Below are positions 5,734 to 10,266 of a stretch of 10,266 nucleotides of DNA, piece by piece (positions within the stretch are counted from its first letter, which is position 1; each line of letters starts with the position of its first letter). Location: positions 1-10,266 of the forward strand of contig PWQB01000395.1 in the NCBI GenBank assembly GCA_003556955.1, read 5' to 3'. Position numbers and translations under genes: made by a program. Origin of the DNA: Nostocaceae cyanobacterium CSSed10_463m. Lineage in GTDB: Bacteria; Cyanobacteriota; Cyanobacteriia; Cyanobacteriales; Nostocaceae. The notes beneath the pieces are model-generated. The model saw only the letters and a list, made by a program, of their open reading frames with translations, was not told the DNA's origin and did not search any database.

Positions 5734-8700
5734 ATGACCGCAAACATTACCAACCTCCCTAGTCTCTACGAACCATTCAGCACCGAAGCCAAATGGCAAA
5801 AATTTTGGGCAGAAAACCAAGTTTACAAAGCTGACCCCAACCACCCCGGTGAACCTTACTGCATCGTCATTCCCCCTCCCAACGTCACCGGCAGTTTACA
5901 CATGGGTCACGCCTTTGAAAGTGCCTTAATTGATACCCTCATGCGCTATCACCGCATGAAAGGGCGTAACGCCCTCTGGGTTCCAGGAACCGACCACGCC
6001 AGCATCGCCGTTCACACGATGTTGGAAAAACAACTCAAAAAAGAAGGTAAAACTCGCTACGAACTGGGACGAGAACAATTCTTAGAACGGGCTTGGCAAT
6101 GGAAAGCCGATTCTGAAGGTACAATTGTTAATCAGTTAAAACGCCTGGGTGTCTCCGTTGACTGGACACGAGAACGGTTTACTTTAGATGAAGGTTTATC
6201 AAAAGCTGTTCTGGAAGCTTTTGTCAGTCTCTACGAATCAGGACTAATTTATCGGGGCGAATATTTGGTAAATTGGTGTCCGGCTTCTCAGTCTGCGGTG
6301 TCTGATGTGGAAGTGGATAATCAAGAAGTTGATGGAAATCTTTGGCATTTCCGCTATCCCCTCAGTGATAATTCTGGTTTTGTAGAAGTGGCGACAACTC
6401 GACCAGAAACTATGCTGGGTGATACAGGTGTGGCGGTTAATCCCAATGATGACAGATATAAACATTTGATTGGTAAAACCTTAACTCTGCCAATTATGAA
6501 TCGGGAAATTCCGATTATTGGTGATGAGTTTGTTGACCCGAAATTTGGGACTGGTTGTGTAAAAGTGACTCCAGCCCATGATCCCAATGACTTTGAAATG
6601 GGTAAGCGTCACAATCTGCCGTCAATCAATATTATGAATAAAGACGGGACTCTCAATGATAACGCTGGGGAGTTCCAAGGACAAGACCGCTTTGTGGCTC
6701 GCAAAAATGTCATTTCTCGTTTAGAAGCCGATGGTGTGCTGGTGAAGGTGGAGGATTATAAGCATACTGTTCCTTATAGCGATCGCGGTAAAGTACCAGT
6801 TGAACCATTATTATCTACTCAGTGGTTTGTCAAAATTCGCCCGATGGCTGATAAAGCCTTAAAATTCCTCGACAATCAAAATACGCCGGAGTTTGTCCCC
6901 CAACGCTGGACTAAGGTTTATCGTGATTGGTTAGTCAAGTTGAAAGATTGGTGTATCTCTCGTCAATTATGGTGGGGTCATCAAATTCCGGCTTGGTATG
7001 CTGTCAGTGAAACTGGTGGTCAAATTACCGATAATACGCCGTTTATTGTCGCCAAATCAGCCGATGAGGCTTTGCAAAAAGCTAAATCACGATTTGGGGC
7101 AGATGTCAAGTTAGAACAAGACCCAGATGTATTAGATACTTGGTTCTCTTCTGGACTTTGGCCGTTTTCTACTTTGGGCTGGCCAGAACAAACTCAAGAT
7201 TTAGCCACTTATTACCCTAACAGTACTTTGGTCACTGGCTTTGATATCATCTTTTTCTGGGTTGCCAGAATGACCATGATGGCCGGACACTTTACTGGGA
7301 AAATGCCATTTAATGATGTTTACATCCACGGGTTAGTGTTGGATGAAAACGGTCAGAAGATGTCGAAGACTAAAGGTAATGGTATTGACCCACTGTTATT
7401 AATTGACAAATATGGAACTGATGCGCTGCGCTATACCTTAATTAAAGAAGTTGCGGGGGCGGGTCAAAATATTCGCTTGGAATATGACCGCAAAAAGGAT
7501 GAGTCTGCATCGGTGGAAGCTTCGCGCAACTTTGCCAATAAGTTGTGGAATGCAGCCCGATTTGTAATGATGAATTTGGATGGACAAACGCCGCAACAAT
7601 TAGGTCAACCAATTGCCACAGAATTAAGCGACACCTGGATAATTTCCCGTTATCATCAAGTTATCAACCAAACGAGTAATTATATTGATAACTACGGTTT
7701 AGGAGAAGCCGCCAAAGGTCTGTATGAATTTATTTGGGGTGATTTCTGTGACTGGTATATTGAATTGGTGAAATCCCGGTTACAAAAAGATGCAGATCCC
7801 GCATCGCGCCAGGTAGCACAACAAATTTTAGGCTATGTACTGGAAGGAATTTTAAAATTACTGCATCCTTTCATGCCTCACATTACTGAAGAAATTTGGC
7901 AAACTCTCACCCAACAACCAGCCGATTCTTTAGAAACTTTAGCTTTACAATCCTATCCCCAAGCTGATAATAACCTGATTAATCCAGATTTAGAAGCACA
8001 GTTTGAATTGCTCATTGGCACAATCCGCACTATTCGGAATTTACGCGCTGAGGCGGATATTAAGCCAGGGGCAAAAATTACTGCAAATTTACAAACTGAT
8101 AATCCCCAAGAACAGCAAATTCTCACTTCTGGACAGGCTTATATTCAAGATTTGGCTAAGGTGGAGAATTTAACTATTGCTTGTACTGAGCGCAGCCGAA
8201 GTGCTGGTGTTCAAAAAACGCCAGAAACAGAGTTTAAAAGCCCTCAATCTGCTGAGAAAAAACCTCAGAGGGGTTTGAAGACAATTGGCTTAATTATTGC
8301 GGTGCTGGTCTTTGCAAGGATAGGTTTGGCTACGGGAAATACGATTTATCAAATTCCCTTGATTGGCACATTTTTTGAAGTAGTTGGTTTGGGTTATACA
8401 TTTTGGTTTGTTATCCAAATTCTACTCAAACAGCAAGCTAGAGAAAAGTTCTTCGCTAAGTTTTTCCCCCCAACGCCTCAAAAAGAAATATCACAGACAG
8501 AATTAGAACCACCTCAAGCGCCAGAAAATGCTATCTCTGGGGTTGTGGGTACTATACAAGTGGTAATTCCTTTGAGTGGTGATGTGGTAGATATTGCGAC
8601 TTTGCGTGCCAAATTAGAAAAAAGCCTCAATAAAGCCGAAGCCGAAGCTAAGTCTTTGAGTGCAAGGTTAAGCAATACTAAGTTTGTGGATAAAGCCCCT

Positions 8701-8790
8701 GCCGATGTGGTAGAAGGAGCGAGAGCATCTTTAGCAGAAGCGGAAAAACAAGCTGAAATTTTGCGCGATCGCTTAAATAGTTTAGTATAG
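5734..8790 (+). CDS. valS: Valyl-tRNA synthetase with CAAD membrane domain
   Basis: Valine-tRNA ligase charges tRNA-Val using ATP. This copy has 1018 residues, over 100 more than the usual bacterial enzyme of about 880-950. The class I signatures are [14 protein letters not shown] (HMGH 56-59) and KMSKT (542-546). The editing insertion contains [19 protein letters not shown], and an anticodon-binding helical domain covers roughly 605-790. A Pro/Lys-rich linker and a CAAD domain (about 817-934) follow, with two membrane helices near 850-868 and 877-898. The normal C-terminal tRNA-binding coiled coil (about 935-1018, with [15 protein letters not shown]) comes last. CAAD is known to anchor a few synthetases to thylakoid membranes in cyanobacteria such as Anabaena. 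A short dispersed repeat is inserted in frame at 817-823. The ATG at 5734 is 61 bp from the divergent GxxExxY start, with no clear ribosome site. Confidence 0.97.
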   Translation: MTANITNLPSLYEPFSTEAKWQKFWAENQVYKADPNHPGEPYCIVIPPPNVTGSLHMGHAFESALIDTLMRYHRMKGRNALWVPGTDHASIAVHTMLEKQLKKEGKTRYELGREQFLERAWQWKADSEGTIVNQLKRLGVSVDWTRERFTLDEGLSKAVLEAFVSLYESGLIYRGEYLVNWCPASQSAVSDVEVDNQEVDGNLWHFRYPLSDNSGFVEVATTRPETMLGDTGVAVNPNDDRYKHLIGKTLTLPIMNREIPIIGDEFVDPKFGTGCVKVTPAHDPNDFEMGKRHNLPSINIMNKDGTLNDNAGEFQGQDRFVARKNVISRLEADGVLVKVEDYKHTVPYSDRGKVPVEPLLSTQWFVKIRPMADKALKFLDNQNTPEFVPQRWTKVYRDWLVKLKDWCISRQLWWGHQIPAWYAVSETGGQITDNTPFIVAKSADEALQKAKSRFGADVKLEQDPDVLDTWFSSGLWPFSTLGWPEQTQDLATYYPNSTLVTGFDIIFFWVARMTMMAGHFTGKMPFNDVYIHGLVLDENGQKMSKTKGNGIDPLLLIDKYGTDALRYTLIKEVAGAGQNIRLEYDRKKDESASVEASRNFANKLWNAARFVMMNLDGQTPQQLGQPIATELSDTWIISRYHQVINQTSNYIDNYGLGEAAKGLYEFIWGDFCDWYIELVKSRLQKDADPASRQVAQQILGYVLEGILKLLHPFMPHITEEIWQTLTQQPADSLETLALQSYPQADNNLINPDLEAQFELLIGTIRTIRNLRAEADIKPGAKITANLQTDNPQEQQILTSGQAYIQDLAKVENLTIACTERSRSAGVQKTPETEFKSPQSAEKKPQRGLKTIGLIIAVLVFARIGLATGNTIYQIPLIGTFFEVVGLGYTFWFVIQILLKQQAREKFFAKFFPPTPQKEISQTELEPPQAPENAISGVVGTIQVVIPLSGDVVDIATLRAKLEKSLNKAEAEAKSLSARLSNTKFVDKAPADVVEGARASLAEAEKQAEILRDRLNSLV
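8180..8202 (+). repeat. Dispersed repeat translated inside valS
   Basis: A 23-bp element opening CTTGTACTGAGC and ending CGAAGT is read as CTERSRS (residues 817-823). Its two ends match the palindromic repeat at 8833-8854 downstream, in the opposite orientation: 12 of 12 bases at one end and 6 of 6 at the other, with a different centre. It lies exactly in the flexible linker between the synthetase core and the CAAD domain, where an insertion would be tolerated. Confidence 0.75.
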
Positions 8791-8822
8791 CTGCAATGGG
8801 TTACTAGCAGATAAGTCTTTTG

Positions 8823-8866
8823 GGTTGGGCATACTTCGACAAGCTCAGTACAAGTCTTGCCCAACC
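8823..8866. repeat. Palindromic dispersed repeat downstream of valS
   Basis: GGTTGGGCA (8823-8831) and TGCCCAACC (8858-8866) form a perfect 9-bp stem. The 26-nt interior contains the ACTTCGACAAGCTCAGTAC element that is common in many genomes. It begins 32 nt after the valS stop, so it may shape the 3' end of the valS transcript, but no T-run follows. Open frames that cross it in either direction are artefacts. Confidence 0.75.
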
Positions 8867-8939
8867 TGTACCGACTCAGATAAAATTTAAGCTTCACGCT
8901 GCAAAAATATTTTGGCTGTGCAAAACTGAATCTAACACC

Positions 8940-9371
8940 ATGCTATATCTAGCTCAAATCAATAAAAATGAATTTTTAAATAAGTATCAGTTACGCTTAT
9001 TAGCACGTCAAGAAACTGAAAACCTTTGGGTAATTATTCCAGAAGAAACTTTTATCTTGTTGGAAAAAGGAACTACCATGAGTGAGAACTTGCTGGTGTT
9101 AGTGAAGCTTTCCCCCACAGGTGATATTGAAAGTTTAGAAGATGCTACTAATTGGGTTCTACATTTAGTACAAACTTTTCTCAGCATTGGTATGACATGG
9201 GCGGAATTACAACAAGAAGCAGAACGTGCAGAAAGTTGGCGAGAATCTCTAACTTTGCAAAATCAAGATTTAGCACGTCGTTCTCTGGAATTGGAAGCCC
9301 GTCGAGAACAAATTCAAGCTTTAGAAGAAAGTCTTAAACGTGACAGAAATGATCACAATAGAGAATCTTAG
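8940..9371 (+). CDS. Conserved hypothetical protein with C-terminal coiled coil
   Basis: A 143-residue soluble protein of unknown function. The N-terminal part (1-80) looks like a small alpha/beta domain (MLYLAQINKNEFLNKYQLRLLAR...LWVIIPEE...LLVLVKLSPTGDIESLEDA). It is followed by a hydrophobic helix (NWVLHLVQTFLSIGMT, 71-86) and a long charged coiled coil (about 87-136) rich in Glu, Gln and Arg. There is no catalytic motif. The frame is open back to 8820, but the first 40 residues come from the palindromic repeat and spacer, so the ATG at 8940 is chosen. It follows valS by 149 bp in the same direction and may have its own promoter. The strong start and even codon usage suggest a real cyanobacterial gene. 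Confidence 0.75.
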   Translation: MLYLAQINKNEFLNKYQLRLLARQETENLWVIIPEETFILLEKGTTMSENLLVLVKLSPTGDIESLEDATNWVLHLVQTFLSIGMTWAELQQEAERAESWRESLTLQNQDLARRSLELEARREQIQALEESLKRDRNDHNRES

Positions 9372-9405
9372 GATAACTCTTAGCTCGATTTTATCCATTT
9401 TTGGA

Positions 9406-9435
9406 TTCAATCAAGCAGCGTCAACGATATATAAT
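9406..9435 (+). promoter_or_regulatory. Candidate promoter for the membrane-protein gene
   Basis: A perfect -10 box TATAAT lies at 9430-9435, with TTCAAT (9406-9411) 18 nt upstream as a weak -35. Transcription would start near 9442, about 30 nt before the GTG at 9473. This is the best sigma70-like -10 box that I noticed in the window, and it suggests that the gene is expressed independently of the one before it. Confidence 0.5.
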
Positions 9436-9472
9436 GAGAGTAAAAATACCGCAACAGTAGCGAAAAGTTTCC

Positions 9473-9934
9473 GTGAGTAACTTTAATTCCCAGTCACAAC
9501 CACATAAGGTAGACCCTGATTCTAACTCTGTGCAGAGTTATCTGAATATTTTGCAAGGGGTTATTGCGCGGATGGCAAATAATAGCGCCAGCTGCAAAAC
9601 TTGGTGTATTTCTCTGGTTTCGGCAACTTTAGTAGTATTAGCGGATAAGAATAAGCCTACTTATGCTTGGATATCTCTCATCCCCATTCTGCTGTTCTTT
9701 TTACTAGATTCATATTATTTGGGACAAGAACGCAGCTTTCGGGAGATATATAACGATTTTGTCAAAGAGTTACATTCAGGTGAAGTAAGAATTGATCAGC
9801 TTTTTATGCTGAAGCCACCAAAAGGGTTGAATGTGGTCAATTTATTATTTACCTCTAGTCTTTCTTTTTCTGTTTACCCGTTTTATTTAACATTATTAAT
9901 CACCGTGATTATTGCCAGATATTTTATTTTATAG
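9473..9934 (+). CDS. Small multi-pass membrane protein next to TIR gene
   Basis: A 153-residue integral membrane protein starting with GTG; an AG-rich GAAAAG lies six bases before it. A polar N-terminus (1-20) leads to an amphipathic segment (YLNILQGVIARMANNSASCKTW, 23-44). Membrane helices follow at about 44-58 and 65-81, then a cytoplasmic-looking charged region (82-118, ERSFREIYNDFVKELHSGEVRIDQL) and one long or two short hydrophobic segments (122-153) at the C-terminus. No signal peptide cleavage site or enzymatic domain is seen. The following gene encodes a TIR domain, and small membrane proteins of this build often accompany TIR genes, so a role as a membrane effector or partner in an immune module is plausible but unproven. 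A strong hairpin separates the two genes, so cotranscription is uncertain. Confidence 0.75.
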   Translation: MSNFNSQSQPHKVDPDSNSVQSYLNILQGVIARMANNSASCKTWCISLVSATLVVLADKNKPTYAWISLIPILLFFLLDSYYLGQERSFREIYNDFVKELHSGEVRIDQLFMLKPPKGLNVVNLLFTSSLSFSVYPFYLTLLITVIIARYFIL

Positions 9935-9945
9935 TCGAGATGCTT

Positions 9946-9987
9946 AGATCCCCGACTTCTTGAAGAAGTCGGGGATCTGATATTTTT
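9946..9987 (+). terminator. Perfect-stem hairpin with T-tract (dispersed palindrome)
   Basis: AGATCCCCGACTTCTT (9946-9961) is the exact reverse complement of the arm at 9963-9978. This gives a stem of about 14-16 bp around a tiny TTGAA loop, with five T at 9983-9987. It lies 12 nt after the membrane-protein stop codon and fits an intrinsic terminator. The same GATCCCCGACTTC palindrome is, as I recall, widely dispersed in Nostocales intergenic regions, so it is both a repeat and a terminator. Confidence 0.75.
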
Positions 9988-10199
9988 GTTAATTTCTCGA
10001 TGATCATCAAAATTCAAATATATTTTTATTTTTACGAAGTAATTAAAAACTTATAAATTTTAATATTTTAGCCGCATCTCTATTTATTGCTATGTAGAAC
10101 AATGCTATGCTACGTATAGACTCACAACACGCTGAAAAAATGCACATTTGTATTTGAATTGGCTAAAATTATGAAATAAACCACAGTGAGGCTATATTA

Positions 10200-10266
10200 A
10201 TGACGGATTTGCGGTTTCTAGTAGGACTTTCGTTTGCTGGAGAATCTAGAGATTTTGTAGGACAGG
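10200..10266 (+). CDS. TIR-domain protein (5' fragment, cut by window end)
   Basis: The first 22 codons read MTDLRFLVGLSFAGESRDFVGQ. The pattern strand - LSFAGE - RDFV matches the start of bacterial TIR domains, where ALSFAGEDRDYV is typical. Such domains cleave or cyclise NAD+ or signal to effectors in anti-phage defence. The ATG at 10200 has GTGAGG eight bases upstream. The 212 AT-rich bases before it hold a possible weak promoter (TTGTAT 10149-10154, TATGAA 10171-10176, 16-nt spacer). The catalytic Glu and any C-terminal domain lie outside the window, so the enzyme type cannot be judged. Confidence rests on a short but distinctive motif and on the adjacent membrane protein. Confidence 0.75.
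   Translation, partial: MTDLRFLVGLSFAGESRDFVGQ

Noticed and set aside
5587..5844. 85-codon minus-strand frame spanning the GxxExxY start and the valS start
   Set aside because: It reads the inverted repeat in another frame (EPQRRRGHRGK) and overlaps two well-supported genes.
8514..8897. 127-codon minus-strand frame
   Set aside because: It is antisense to the valS C-terminus and contains the CTELVEV peptide from the dispersed palindrome.
8820..8939. N-terminal extension of the 8940 gene
   Set aside because: The first 40 codons derive from the palindromic repeat and spacer, with no ribosome site; the ATG at 8940 begins a conserved-looking sequence.

Overview
The window comes from a cyanobacterium, most likely a filamentous, heterocyst-forming Nostocales species (Nostoc/Anabaena-like). 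The evidence is a photosystem I psaM gene, a valyl-tRNA synthetase carrying the cyanobacterial CAAD membrane domain, six perfect GCGATCGC (HIP1) octamers that all lie inside genes (1685, 2093, 4158, 4915, 6779, 8765), a heptanucleotide STRR tract, and several kinds of interspersed palindromic repeat. Base composition is moderately AT-rich throughout, and no stretch looks foreign from composition alone.

Layout. 30-1102 (minus strand): a conserved hypothetical gene followed after 12 nt by a glutathione S-transferase, probably one operon ending in a hairpin terminator. 1505-2227 (plus): a TPR-repeat protein. 2228-2559: a hairpin-rich intergenic region. 2560-2970 (minus): a small single-pass membrane and coiled-coil protein. 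2971-3707: no gene that I trust, but a repeat cluster (STRR, a long 15-bp inverted repeat, an imperfect tandem duplication). 3708-3803 (minus): psaM with a strong Shine-Dalgarno site, divergent from 3963-5222 (plus), an FGGY-family sugar kinase. 5221-5667: a cassette-like unit in which near-identical 37-bp inverted repeats enclose a GxxExxY-family gene (5259-5672, minus). 5734-8790 (plus): valS with a CAAD insertion and a short in-frame repeat in the linker. 8823-8866: a palindromic repeat related to the one inside valS. 8940-9371 (plus): a conserved hypothetical coiled-coil protein. 9473-9934 (plus): a small multi-pass membrane protein, followed by a strong hairpin and, from 10200, the start of a TIR-domain protein that runs off the window.

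Most genes are housekeeping or photosynthesis-related singletons rather than one pathway. Two places stand out as accessory. One is the GxxExxY cassette at the kinase stop codon, where a repeat supplies both the kinase stop codon and the N-terminus of the predicted nuclease-fold protein. The other is the membrane protein plus TIR pair at the right edge, which resembles a two-component conflict or immunity module. The CAAD domain of ValRS is already described in cyanobacteria. The palindromic repeat sitting in frame at its junction is the less expected part.
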